Source of the DNA: Apoda limacodes
Lineage: Eukaryota; Arthropoda; Insecta; Lepidoptera; Limacodidae
NCBI GenBank assembly: GCA_946406115.1
Contig: OX291553.1
Span: forward strand, 2,485,001 to 2,549,000
DNA length: 64,000 nt
Reading direction: 5' to 3'
Under the pieces are notes generated by a model. The model made no database searches and was not told the DNA's origin. It worked only from the letters and a program-made list of their open reading frames with translations. Both the position numbers and the translations under genes were made by a program. Below, in pieces: positions 20,994 through 31,509 of the stretch. The number at the start of each line of letters is the position of its first letter. Position 1 is the stretch's first letter.

Positions 20994-22634
20994 CAGTCAC
21001 AAGTTTTAATTCGGGACCCACCTAAGGTTGAATACTCTAACGCAGTGTCATACGTCATAATGTTTACCATCGACAACTAACGTTTACGTTTCTAGGGGCA
21101 ATCACTTAATTACGTCAACCGGGCGGAGCAAAGGGCAAACGATGATTTTCGATTTTTTCCGAGTAATTGTCTCTTATGTGATGCGGTTTTTTCCCGTCTT
21201 CTATATATAAAAGTCTAAAATTTTTCCTTTATTAAAATATATTTAAGCTTACCTAAACTTAAAATTAGGAGATACCAGCCACAATATTTATTAATAAAAT
21301 GATGAGCAAAATAAACTTTATTATTTTTCATTTTTATTATGACATTAAATAACTATATAGAAAGCATTATTAGCGGTGCAGAAATATTCAAAACCGCGTA
21401 TATCCACCTTGGTTGTCAATAACGGCCTGGAGCCGGTCACGCATGGATACAATCAATTTCTGACATATGTCAGTACCCCTAAAACTTTCCCAGACTGTGT
21501 GGCAGAGATTTATAAGTGCCTCTCTAGTTCTTTCGTTTCGATTTGACCATTTTTGGACCATTAAACCCCATAAATTTTCGATTGGGTTTAAATCGGCACA
21601 CTTTGCAGGCCACGAAATAACATTTAAATTCGCTCTGTTATTTTTGAACCAATTTCTAACGATTTTTGCTGTATGAATGGTTGCTTTATCTTGAACAAAA
21701 TTTATTCTAGCAACTTCTTTTGGATAATATAATCGCAATGCCGGGTGCACACTTTCGTCCAATAAATTAACATAATCCTGAGCTCTGGGTGGTAAATTTA
21801 CAAGTTCACCAATGCCTCCTGAATTAATCCAGCGAGACATGTTAGTTGTAATGTGACCAGACGCATTGTTAGCTATGACGTGGTCTTCCGCGTATCGCGT
21901 GTTGTTAATCCGCCACATATGTAGTCTGCCCGTTTGGGAAGTTTGAAAAGTCTTTTCATCGATGAAAGCCGTAGTCGTCCAATCAAAATTTAGATATTGA
22001 TGTACGAAAATAAATCGAGCTGCTTTATGGTTGGCCGTCAAAGCAATTTTTTTTCCAGGCCGCCTGTGATGTAGTCCCATAGCGTGTAGATGCCTTCTAA
22101 CTGTCGAAGCGTGCACTTCAAACGTTTCCGCAAAATTACTCGTCGGCGTAAATGCGTCCATCAAGTATTGCCTTTGCATCAGGCGGCTCTGCTCTTGAGT
22201 TATTACATGCAGGCGATGGTTGTTTCGCCGTAAGTCAATAAGATTTCCCTCGTTCCCGTAACGTCGAACCCAACGGCGAACTGTGTTTATTGTCACATTT
22301 GTTTGTCGTGATATCTCGTGAATGCCTACTCCTTGTTCGTGTAAATCAATAATTTGATGCCTCACTTGCTCACGATTGGCTAATTGCAAAATGGCAAGCA
22401 TATTTATTATTTGCAAAATTATAGTTTTTGAAAATGTTAAACAGATCAAATAATTTTCTTGACTGAAACTGACACATGTTCGTAATTAGAAAATATTTAT
22501 CGGATTCGATAAAATATTTAAATGTCTTAACTTGGCATTTCAACACTACTGATCTGAAGTTTCAAACTTATTGCATTATGAATGTTTTTCACAACATTTA
22601 ATGGAAAAGGGTCCCAAATTAAAGCTCGAGACTG
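20994..22634 (-). mobile_element. full-length Tc1/mariner-superfamily transposon with open transposase
   Basis: Left end CAGTCACAAGTTTTAATTCG (then GGACCC, to 21019) and right end GGGTCCCAAATTAAAGCTCG then AGACTG (22609-22634) are inverted repeats with 22 of 26 matches. Both are flanked by TA (20992-20993 and 22635-22636), the superfamily's target duplication. Length is 1641 bp and one transposase gene fills the middle on the minus strand. The left flank is LINE A sequence but the right flank is not its continuation, so the host sequence was rearranged or the element landed at a fragment's edge. Intact gene plus matching ends suggest recent activity. Confidence 0.9.
21388..22449 (-). CDS. Tc1/mariner-superfamily transposase, DD36E-type spacing
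   Basis: Cut-and-paste DNA transposase, expected to bind the terminal repeats and insert at TA. The 353-residue frame has no internal stop. Met17 (MLAILQLANREQ) is the likelier start: family members begin near there, and the first 16 residues look like read-through from AT-rich leader. First helix-turn-helix at about 28-63 (VRHQIIDLHEQGVGIHEISR, then VRRWVRRYG). Second at about 106-135 (TFEVHASTVRRHLHAMGL) with a basic RRPGKK patch. Catalytic triad: D164 in FIDEKTF, D254 in NFVQDKATIHTA and E291 in DLNPIENLWG. There are 36 residues between the last two, whereas classic Tc1 has 34. All three catalytic residues are present, so it may be functional. It is 1 of 1 intact genes in the window. Confidence 0.93.
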   Translation of the reverse strand: MICLTFSKTIILQIINMLAILQLANREQVRHQIIDLHEQGVGIHEISRQTNVTINTVRRWVRRYGNEGNLIDLRRNNHRLHVITQEQSRLMQRQYLMDAFTPTSNFAETFEVHASTVRRHLHAMGLHHRRPGKKIALTANHKAARFIFVHQYLNFDWTTTAFIDEKTFQTSQTGRLHMWRINNTRYAEDHVIANNASGHITTNMSRWINSGGIGELVNLPPRAQDYVNLLDESVHPALRLYYPKEVARINFVQDKATIHTAKIVRNWFKNNRANLNVISWPAKCADLNPIENLWGLMVQKWSNRNERTREALINLCHTVWESFRGTDICQKLIVSMRDRLQAVIDNQGGYTRF

Positions 22635-22636
22635 TA

Positions 22637-25150
22637 GACGTGAAGTTAGTTTAATGTAATCATAATGCGATGCATGTCTTAGAATAATGAATACTATCCA
22701 CTCGATTCTATAATTACGAATACTAATGTTACGACACAAATCGTAGTCATAAATCGAACAAAATAATCGTCGGGTCCGTAATAAACAACGCTATAAAGAC
22801 TCGAAGGCCGTAAACAAAGAATCGATTTCGATTGATTCAATACATCGTATCGTTGAATGTTGTTAAATGGTTAATTACATACAATTATGTACTGCTTGTT
22901 TCATTCAAACATCTTGTAGATTAAGAATGAAATAAAATAGACAGAAATTTGTGACCATGATGTTCAATTTTACCTTAATCTTGTCGATAGTTTCACAAAA
23001 GTTTACAAAAGTTTTACGAAAATCACTTTTTTGTATCGTAATCTTAGATGAGTCTACATTAATTTTTCAATGACCAGTTAACAAAAGTGTACTTAGAAAA
23101 GACAATCCCTAGTAACAAAGCGTGCCAACACAGTTCTCTCACGCTGCCACATCGTCGCATTGCTCTGCTTGCTGCTGTTCCTAAATTAAGCAGAAAATTA
23201 AATTTAGTTCTCATTATGTGTTTATACGAAGTAACCAAAGTAACTAGAGCCAGCAGTATGTGTTAGTTTGTAACCAATGTAAAAATCACATTCTCGTACA
23301 TAGCTGAAATTTCAAACCTTTTATGAGTTTGTTTCTTTAGAAAATATAACTGTATTTATTTTTTTAACGTGTGTATGTTCTTATTTTCGACTCCTTTTTG
23401 TGGTGCTTCGCTAAATAGAGGAGATTTGCAGTCAGCTCTGGGTAACCATTGGGTGGTACTTACGATTCCCGTCCATCTGCATCTGTTGCACAACCGGGGG
23501 GCCGACCGCCTATCTCAAAGTGATCCCAATAGTATAAGCGTTAACTATACCAATGCTCAAGTCAATGCAGTAGCCTTTTGGTATCGCCTAAAATTCCAGC
23601 AGTCTTGGTATCGTAATCGCTTACTGTAAATGAACAAAATAGACCGGTGTTTTGTCTTTGGACAAGAGCGCGGTCCGATTTCTCTCCTTAGTGGCAGCAC
23701 AGTTCAGCTTTACTGTGCTGATCATTCTATTTTACTTTATACAAAGAAACGATTACATAATATAGGTTTCAATTTACAGTTTACTTATTTATTCATATCC
23801 TTTAACTACAATAGTTTGATATAATATTTTTTAAACAAAAATAAAAGATATTTACTAAAAAATGGGTCTGATGACTACATATCGGACGTACCGTTTTAAC
23901 TTTTGTAAACAAACAACGACATTTTTCATTTTAGTAGTTTAAGTATTGAATATTAAATAAGTATAATTCAATATTGAACGTCAAAAAAATAACAAGTAAA
24001 AAAGTAAGTATGCTTCTTCCTTTGTATGTGGTGTTTCTTTGTTACCCTTTTAGGTTTGTTCTAAAGATTGTAATGTATCTATTTCAGAATGCCAGCACCG
24101 AGAAGTATAAATAGGTAGTGTGCAGCTGGAGGAATTGCTGGTGTGGTTGGAGTCGCACACACTGCAAGCCAGAGTGACCTCATTAAATAGCCTGCAGGCT
24201 TAATACAGTGGGTGATGGCGTTTAAAATCCAAAATTTTCTACAAAAATCTTATAAGCAATAAAGGAATCTAAAAAGTTATTAAACATAAGAAGATCACTA
24301 AAAGCGTCTCCAATAGAAAATTGAAAGTATTTAACGAAAAGATACTAGGATGATCTAGAACTAGAACCTTATGAGATGGGAAAACTAGCAGTTAAAATAA
24401 CCTAAAATGTATACATAATATAAACATAGTAGGTAGGTAATTAAAGTAGGTTAGAAGAATAAAAACCAATTAGGTACCTATTTCTATTAGGCAGAAATAC
24501 TTCCCTACAGCAAAGGCTACAAGTAACCTTAAACACAATGCGTTAAAAAGTAGTGTTGGAACATTAGTTTTACTCCGCTATTGACATCAGTTACCAGTAA
24601 AAAGTATCTTAAACTGCCTTTTTCAAGATAATCATGTTAACAACTTAATCAGCTAATTATTACTTAACAGAGAAACTTAAGGGAATGTAGCTTTATTTGT
24701 TACTCAATCCTAATAATGTGTCTATGTGTGTTTCATAATTTGTATTAGGATTTTTTCCCTTATCCAAACCCTAGAATTCGCTGCTTAGCTCTAGTACCTA
24801 CTTATCATAACTTACCATTCCCTACATCCCATACCGCCTGTACTGCACTAGCTTATATTCTTCATTGTTTTGCAGATATGATGCAGATATGATATTGATA
24901 ACTATGCTGTCACGATAAACAGAATGGAATCAATATCTTAATTTGTATGATTAACCAATGACACAAATCGTTTACCTATGTGCAATGGCCCTATTTTTTT
25001 AAATTTTTTTATTTATCTTTTCTGTGAAGAAAGTGTAGTCACTGGTACTACCTACCTATACTAATAAATAAATGTTTAAATATAATATTTACCACAAGTA
25101 ACTTTGTGAATTATTTAAATTTTGCAACATAATAAATTAATGTATGAAAA
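22637..25150. other. unassigned 2.5-kb region
   Basis: Includes an 86-residue open frame at 23369-23629 in locally GC-richer sequence ('cgattcccgtccatctgcatctgttgca'), which is probably part of an old repeat: no motif recognised. The rest is AT-rich with nothing I can name. Confidence 0.4.
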
Positions 25151-25156
25151 CAAACC

Positions 25157-25435
25157 TGTTTTTTTTACACCACTATAGTGTTAAACAAGCTTGCAGTCCG
25201 CCCGATGGTATGTGGTCACCGCAGTCTATGAATTCTTGCAACCTTGGCAAAATATGGCATCACTCATATTTTGCCAACCCTTCAAAAATCTAATGACTTT
25301 CTTAAACAACCCCATACTGCAGTCCTTAGAAAAAATACTTTAGCTGGGAGCTCATTCCACAACCTAAGCATCACTGGAGATTCCTCTGAAACTGCCCTGT
25401 ATGTTTACCAGCATACTGCTTTATAAAAGTTGTAG
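25157..25435 (-). mobile_element. LINE A 3' fragment (diverged)
   Basis: Reverse complement of the LINE A 3' region: T-run, 'caccactatagtgtt', GTCCGCCCGATGG, 'cccttcaaaaatctaatgac', 'cccatactgcagtcctta', 'gggagctcattccacaacc'. More diverged than the other copies. Non-coding now. Confidence 0.8.
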
Positions 25436-25504
25436 CCTAGAAAAAATATTTTATAGACATTTGATAAACTTTCCCTCTATTGACCTATACACTAAGCAAT
25501 AACT

Positions 25505-25620
25505 GGAACTCTTTTTTTTTTATTGAATAACTTGAATTGTCAAAGTTATTAAATACTATTTTATTTTTGAACCCTAACTCCAACTTATTTACAGACCAAA
25601 GTTGGTTGATGACAACTTAA
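25505..25620 (-). mobile_element. LINE C-type 3' UTR fragment
   Basis: Contains 'caaagttattaaatactattttatttttgaaccct', matching the 3' UTR of LINE C at 30425-30460 (CAAAGTTATAAAATATTATT then TTTTTGAACCCT) in the same orientation. Confidence 0.6.
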
Positions 25621-26030
25621 AGAGTATGAACAAACCATACACACATATGGATATACAGTTTTTGTTGTGTAACCACATCTAGAGCTTTTAATGGTAACCA
25701 AATTTCCACAATAGGTTATGGCCTTCAGCAAAAAACATGCCTCGCTCTAGGTGCTAGATCATCAACCCTGATAACTTTTGTCTCTTAAATAGGTTATTGC
25801 TAAGTGTAAGGTCAAAAGTGGAACCTTATAAGCTCAAAACTGTTTTGTGGGCAATGAAAAGTGCGTTACTTGCAGGTTCTTTACAGATTATGAAGAATGC
25901 TTGTATAACTAATAAACACAGGAGGAAGAAGGTCCTTTTAATAATGAAAACATTCTTATGCTGCCATCAATTTTAACCAATGTTGTCAAATAGGCTCTTA
26001 ATCGTTAGTCTAACTATTAATTTAAAAAAC
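25621..26030. other. unassigned spacer
   Basis: Nothing recognised. Confidence 0.45.
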
Positions 26031-26260
26031 AGGGCAAGTGCAAGGTATACTCGCGCACCAAGAGTTCCGTACCTATCACCATTTACGTAATTTACAAACA
26101 AAAAATAAGTTGCCGCTAAGCAGTCACCCATCAAAGTACTGAACAAGCCTGACGTTGCTTAGCTATGAATATTGTTTTTAACAAACAAATGTGTTACTGT
26201 TTATTATATTAATAAACTAAATGTTAACGTTATAATTTAGAGCTCACACAATATAGCTGC
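26031..26260 (-). mobile_element. 5S rRNA-derived SINE, copy I
   Basis: On the minus strand it holds 'aagcaacgtcaggcttgttcagtac' then 'tgatgggtgactgc' (26113-26165), recognisably the internal control region of a 5S rRNA gene. Upstream on that strand is 'acacatttg', and downstream the body ends in a GGTACGGAACTC and 'gcgcgagtat' block. The 5S-like part covers only the middle to 3' half of 5S rRNA, so it is not a 5S gene. Confidence 0.75.
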
Positions 26261-26274
26261 AAGATTAAAACTAG

Positions 26275-26460
26275 TATGTGTCACTGTTTTCACGATAAAG
26301 CAACTATGTTTTAAGAGTTTATATACAGTGACAATTTTTTTTGTTGGAAACGATGTTCAAAGTTAAGCAACGTCGGGCTTGGTCAGTGATTGGATGGGTG
26401 ACCGCTTAGCGTCTTTCTCAAGTAAATCGTTTATTCATACAACTGTGAGAAAACCCACAT
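26275..26460 (+). mobile_element. 5S rRNA-derived SINE, copy II (opposite orientation)
   Basis: Has 'agcaactatgtt', 'agagtttatatacagtgac' and then the 5S core AAGTTAAGCAACGTCGGGCT followed by TGGTCAGTGATTGGATGGGT and GACCGCTTAGC (26360-26410). It lies head to head with copy I, so the two 5S cores form a long inverted repeat. Confidence 0.8.
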
Positions 26461-26464
26461 ATGT

Positions 26465-26710
26465 CAAAAAAAAACCGGCTATGTGCGGTTAGACTCGTGC
26501 ACCCAGGGTGGTGCACCCTGTGATACGTACGTAATTTTCAAAAAAATACAAAAATAAAAAGTGTGCCGCTAAGCGGTCACCCATCCAAGTACTGACCAAG
26601 CCCGGCGTTGCTTAACTTTGAATATCGTTTCCACCACAAAATGTGTAACTGTTTATAAACTCTTACTAACATAGTTGCTTGCTTCCTTTGTGTACGGAAC
26701 CCTAAAAATG
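26465..26710 (-). mobile_element. 5S rRNA-derived SINE, copy III (most complete)
   Basis: On the minus strand, in order: GGGTTCCGTACACAAAGGAA, 'agcaactatgttagtaagagtttataaacagttacac', the 5S core AAGTTAAGCAACGCCGGGCT then TGGTCAGTACTTGGATGGGT and GACCGCTTAGCGGC, an A/T-rich middle, then GGGTGCACGAGTCTAACCGC and a T-run. The 5S core includes the A box, intermediate element and C box that bind TFIIIA/TFIIIC in real 5S genes. This is therefore a SINE3-type (5S-promoter) element with a GGTTCCGTAC-type flank and an 'actcgcac..ggccggttttt'-like tail. Confidence 0.82.
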
Positions 26711-26724
26711 ACCACCGGTTTGGA

Positions 26725-26810
26725 ATGAATTACTTCCAAGACCAACCAGCAAGAAACTCAGCAGTTCATCTTTTATTTAATTATTCAACTTCATATTAAA
26801 ATACAATATA
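26725..26810 (-). mobile_element. LINE C-type 3' UTR fragment
   Basis: CAGCAAGAAACTCAGCAGTT then 'catcttttatttaattattcaac' and 'aaaatacaat' match 30508-30566 of LINE C in order (GGCAAGAAACTCGATAGTTA, 'ctcttttaaaaacacttaaataaactaaaatacaat'). Confidence 0.5.
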
Positions 26811-27336
26811 GCCTTACACTAGGCTAGGTCAGAAGATTGATCTGTCAGTTGGACTGAGAAATTTGGATGCTAGTGATACAGATCCATTTGTTTAAGACAT
26901 ACAATATATTCAGCAGTGTATGTAAGGCTGATATGTTAAGGAAATCATGAAATAGATTAGCAGTTCACTGAAGTGATATTCATAAGAAATTTCTTAATGA
27001 TAGAACAGCTACAAGTGATAGTTAAAAAAATAGGAAATAAAATACAATCATAATATTATAAAGAATTTTAATTTTAATTTTTATTATTTCATTCTGTATT
27101 TAATGTATATTTCTATTGGTGTATCCGCTACAATCATTGGTCCAATCAAGCCAAACAAAGGTCTTGGTTTACAATACTATTAATATTATAAGCTACTTGC
27201 AAAGGGTAGCTTAGTTTGAAGATGCAGTCTTTAACTTCTACTGTTGAGATGGCGCAGCAGGGTTATCAGCTGACCTGCAATTTAAATAACTGATATGACT
27301 TCCTTAATAGAGAGGTGTCATCCTCATCTAAGGGGG
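26811..27336. other. unassigned spacer
   Basis: Nothing recognised. Confidence 0.45.
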
Positions 27337-27480
27337 TTATATTTGACTCCATGACTCAGTGGGTAAAGAACCAACTTCTGAATTGAGGGGTGTGGGTTCG
27401 ATTCTCGCACAAGACAACCATGAAAGTGACAAACATTTGTGTTTCTCTAGAGATTGGGTGTTTTTTTAGTACAGTATGTT
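27337..27480 (+). mobile_element. tRNA-derived SINE (head)
   Basis: A box TGACTCAGTGGG (27352-27363) and B box GGTTCGATTCT (27395-27405) with tRNA-like spacing, followed by 'gtttctctagagattgggtgttttt'. It lacks the acceptor-stem pairing of a real tRNA gene. Confidence 0.7.
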
Positions 27481-27637
27481 AGTATTTACAAAAAAAAGTA
27501 CCTATAATGCGCTAACTGAAATTTCTTAATGTAGTAAACCTATATTCCCAAACCTAATATAATAGTGATAGCAAGGTTTTCTGCACTAACTCCTCCTCAC
27601 TAAATTTTGGCGAGTATGAAGCCTAAGTTCTCCGTGG

Positions 27638-27709
27638 ATAACGTTGTGGGTTGTGTACTAACTCATACCATATAACGTTGTGGGTTGTGTACTTACTCAT
27701 ACCATATAA
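27638..27709. repeat. 34-bp tandem duplication
   Basis: ATAACGTTGTGGGTTGTGTA + CTAACTCATACCAT occurs at 27638 and again at 27672 with one change (A to T). Confidence 0.9.
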
Positions 27710-28224
27710 TGAACTCTGTTAACTTTCAATTATAATAGTACATTTGAATAATTAGTATCCATAGTAAACTTTATTCCTACTTGACAGTAGGCCCATCGCT
27801 GCAACACTGCTTCTGAAAGCGGACTATTCAGTAGTCAGGTCATTTCCTACTGTACCATGGAGCCAGCTATCAAATAATAAACGGTAAAATAGACAATATA
27901 TAACAACTTTGCCAACGTAAAACAAACTATTAGAAAGAAGTTTTCATTAACATTAGTTCAATGATTGTTTTATGAGGGCACTTCGCACTTACTCAGGAAC
28001 CGGAAGACATGTCTCATATTGAGTCATTGCATTCCGGCTTTCCCAGGGCAAATATTCCATACATGTCAGCAGTCATGACTCGCATTACCAAATGATGCAT
28101 TTACCTACAAGAATCATAAATCTGCATCACATATCTGAAAACATTAACGATAAAAACTTCTAAGTAGGTAATGAATAAGAACACATTTTGAAAATAATCG
28201 GTAGTGGAACCTACAAGAATATAT

Positions 28225-28415
28225 CCTAGGTGAGAATTAGTGTTTTTCTTGAGTCTAGGTGTGTTTATTTATGATATGTATGTATTTACAGAATAAAAGT
28301 TGTTTATATGTGTTTGTATCCCTTGTATAGTATCCATAACACAAGTTTTATTCACTTTGGGTCCAGACGGCGCTGTGTGTAATGTCCAAAAATATTTATT
28401 TATATTTAGGAGCAA
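28225..28415 (+). mobile_element. tRNA-SINE 3' body
   Basis: 'tttttcttgagtctaggtgtg', 'atgtatgtatttac', 'cataacacaagttttattcactttggg' and 'gtgtgtaatgtccaaaaatatttatttatattt' follow in the order seen in lepidopteran tRNA-derived SINE tails (recollection). The head is missing. Confidence 0.5.
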
Positions 28416-29576
28416 GTAGGTAGGTAAGTACCTATACCATAGTTAAAAATCATTTCTTACCTTTTAGCAACTGCATTTCCTTTGCTTGCTGATCTTGGGT
28501 AAGTGATATATTTCCTTAAACTTTGCGGTTGGTTTAGTGCATCAGTCACCTCTGCGAGGGATAGATGTCTTCGACAGGTAGAGGCTAAAATCATTGCCTA
28601 GTCTTTGGTAGGTAGGAGTCGGTCACATAGAATTGTAATGCAGCTACGATCTGTAACAATAGAGCAATGGCATAAGTACTCGTAATCAAACTTTTAAATC
28701 ACTTGCTTCAAGGAGGATTCCCGATTCGACTTTCGTGTTGTGCGGTCGTGTTCTAGAGCGTCAAGTGCTCTCATTGTGCTCCGTGCAGTGGTGACTCAGC
28801 TGGTGCGCATTCCTTTGTGATGTTTTGTCTCAGTGCTGACTACCTCGAATCGATGTTTGGTTTATTGCCCGCGGTTCTTGGAAAATCGGCCTGAGCGTTG
28901 AGCGCTGTTCAGTTGTGTGTATTGGCTGGGAAATTGCTTCTCGGCCCGCTGTGAGTGAACTTTCGCGCTTTTCAACGCGCCCACAACGCGAAGTGTATCG
29001 AAGCGATACTGTGTGTTTTTGTGTGTGAGTGCGTGTTCTCGCAGTCGCGGAACTACTACGCATAGTAGTGTGCCTTTGCTTGGCTCTTTGACTGACGCTG
29101 GTTCGACCGGCCTGAGCCGGGCATTGGGTGGATCGCTAGTGTAGTATTTCCGCCTCAGCGGTTCGCCAATCCGCGCATTCTCGCGTTTTAAGTATCGATT
29201 GCGTCTAGTTTGTAGAAATCCAGTTCCGAGTGCTCAAGGGCTGGTGGGTGAGATTTTATAGCACTTTTCAAAGTTACGATCTACCTAAACGTTTCTTAAT
29301 CGAACACGTCTCGTTGATCGGGGGGATACCTAACGGTGACAACGTTACTCCGGCCGTAGGAGTAGGTATTAGGTTCACACCAAGCAATCCGTAGCACTGC
29401 GGGGTGCTTGGCCACACTTAGGTATTCTTGCTCCTCGCCAGCAATGGTGGGAGCCACTAGGTACACACAATCTATATCTCGGCTACTCCCGCGATGGCCA
29501 AAGTACTGAATGAGCGATCATCAAAGCTCTTCTTCGAGATCACTCAGATCTGGTCCAAGCCTGCTCTTCCCAGCCT

Positions 29577-30357
29577 ATGGCTGACCTCACTGCGTTAGAC
29601 AATTCCGTGCCCTCGTTGTGTTCGCCGCCGCGTTCCCCTTCTCACTCGCGCACTTGTTCGCGCTCTCGCTCTCCCCGCACGCGCTCTCTCTGCCGCGAAC
29701 CCACCCTCGCGACCCGCGCTCTTCTGGCACCTGTGCCAATTCGTCCTCCAACTCCGGTAGCTGATGTGGCCCTTTCTCGGTCTCTCGCTACCCCGTCGCC
29801 CCCGACCCTAACCCCCTCCGAGACCGCTGCCTTGTCCCCGGAAGCCGTTATGTCCGCTGAGTTGGCGTTGTCCTCTTGAGGACGACGAAGGCTTCAAAGT
29901 GGTTGGCCTGGGGACCAAAAAGAGCAAGAAGGGGAAGAAGATCGCAAAGTCCAAAAAGGCTTCAGCGGCATCCGCTCAGGAGTCTTCTCCCCCTCCCTCC
30001 GATTCTGAGGCTAAACGCCACAAAGCGCCAAGCACTTCCTCGTCCCGTCCACCTTGGCGGCCAGCCCTGAGCCAGCCGCCACGAACACCACCCCCGCCGC
30101 CACCTCTTCGCAGGCCGACTGTTCCACTTCGGGACGGAAGGAAAAAACTCTGCCCCCAGTCGTCATCAAAGGGGCACGGCCAAACATCGCAAATGCGATA
30201 CACAGGATGTACAATAGCCGTAATAAGTCAAAGTGCTACGACATGGTGCTCGTAGTACTTGATCTGACTAAAGAAGGCAAGTCATCTTCAATATTAAATA
30301 TGTGTGCAGCCTGAAGGGCGTCCGTATCGAGACTCCGCATAAGCGGTCGACCCCAAG
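29577..30357 (+). pseudogene. element J ORF1 (gag-like), N-terminal and central part
   Basis: Nucleic-acid-binding protein of a Jockey-type retrotransposon. It starts MADLTALDNSV and runs through a Ser/Arg/Pro-rich low-complexity stretch (RSPSHSRTCSRSRSP), then the frame shifts near 29875 to give EDDEGFKVVGLGTKKSKKGK and a Lys/Ser-rich segment. It shifts again near 30055 to LPPVVIKGARPNIANAIHRM, CYDMVLVVLDLTKEG and, after a stop at 30312, a piece reading like the PHKR..P.Q lead-in to the zinc knuckles. There are at least two frameshifts and one stop. It is cut at 30357 by LINE C. Confidence 0.8.
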
Positions 30358-30361
30358 ACAA

Positions 30362-31490
30362 TAAAGTCAAAGTCAAAGTCAAAATGGTTTATTCAAATAA
30401 GGATTTTACAATCACTTTTGAATCGTCAAAGTTATAAAATATTATTTTTTGAACCCTCCCACCTTCCCGCCGGTTCACAATGTTGTTGATTTCTACCGAG
30501 AAGAATCCGGCAAGAAACTCGATAGTTACTCTTTTAAAAACACTTAAATAAACTAAAATACAATTAATGTTTTAAATAAAAGATTTTTAGTCGTACAATT
30601 TTATGATACCTATGCATCCTGTAATTGAGCATCATCAGTCCCAAGGATTTTTATCATTAACATAGTCTGAAATATTGTAATATGCCTTTTTACAAAGTAC
30701 CTGCTTGATAAAAGATTTAAATTTACTTATTGATAGATTTTGAATTTTATTGGGAACTTTGTTGTAAAAGTGTATACATTGCCCCATAAAAGAGTTACTT
30801 ATTTTGTGTAGACGTGTATCATGCACCAACAGCTTATTTTTACTTCTAGTATTTACTTTGTGAACGTCACTTTTCTTGCTGAAACTATTGATATTTTTAT
30901 GTACATATAAAAGATTTTCATATATGTACTGCGACACTAAAGTTAAAATTTTTACTTCCCTAAACCTATCCCTCAGAGATATCCTAGATCCTAATTTATA
31001 AATAGCACGAATTGCCCTTTTTTGTAACAAAAATATTGTATTTACATCAGCAGCGCTACCCCACAATAGGATACCATATGTCATTAAACTATGGAAATAG
31101 CTAAAATATACTATTTTTGCAGTGTCGACATCGGTCAATTGTCTTATTTTCTTGATCGCATACACAGCAGAGCTAAGTTTTTTGGCTAGGTTATGAATAT
31201 GAGGACCCCATTGAAGTTTGGAGTCCAGCGTTATGCCAAGAAAGACTGTTGAATAAACAAGTTCTAATTGCTCGCCATTAATATTAATACATGTCTGTCT
31301 CTGACTAACATTTGGTAATGTAAATTTAACACATTTGGTTTTTTTTTCATTAAGTAACAAATTATTAGCGTTAAACCAATTTACAATTTTAGAAAGGGCA
31401 TCATTTAATTCATTATAACATGTCTGTCGTCTCTTAACTTTAAAAAGCAAAGAGGTGTCATCAGCAAATAAGACAATGTCATGGTTTTTT
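30362..31490 (-). mobile_element. LINE C, 5'-truncated, inserted in element J ORF1
   Basis: A minus-strand insertion from within the RT palm (about 31490) to a (TTTGAC)n tail at 30362-30382. The 3' UTR (30385-30630) holds 'ttgccggattcttctcggtagaaat' and 'gacgattcaaaagtgattgtaaaatcc', both shared with element X and with other fragments in the window. Splicing it out brings the J ORF1 Gln codon next to the first Cys of the zinc knuckle, so the target is located to the base. I could not see a convincing target duplication. Confidence 0.85.
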
Positions 31491-31509
31491 ACATGCCACC
31501 GATGCCAGA
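30635..31509 (-). pseudogene. LINE C reverse transcriptase C-terminal part (open, truncated)
   Basis: About 290 residues are open. It begins just before the catalytic box (HDIVLFADDTSLLFKV), followed by NWFNANNLLLNEKKTKCVKF (RT region after the palm), VFLGITLDSKLQWGPHI, then LMTYGILLWGSAADVNTIFL and a C-terminal domain ending KNPWD. Lengths and motifs match LINE B's C-terminal half, so B and C belong to the same Jockey/CR1-like group. The upstream endonuclease and most of the RT palm are missing by 5' truncation. The first dozen residues of the open frame belong to element J, not to LINE C. Confidence 0.85.

Noticed and set aside
26113..26630. Genuine 5S rRNA genes
   Set aside because: Only the internal-promoter half of 5S is present in each copy, embedded in repeat sequence, without the 5' and 3' stem halves.
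27341..27410. A tRNA gene
   Set aside because: A and B boxes are present but no acceptor stem pairs; a SINE head fits better. The same applies at 13291-13360.
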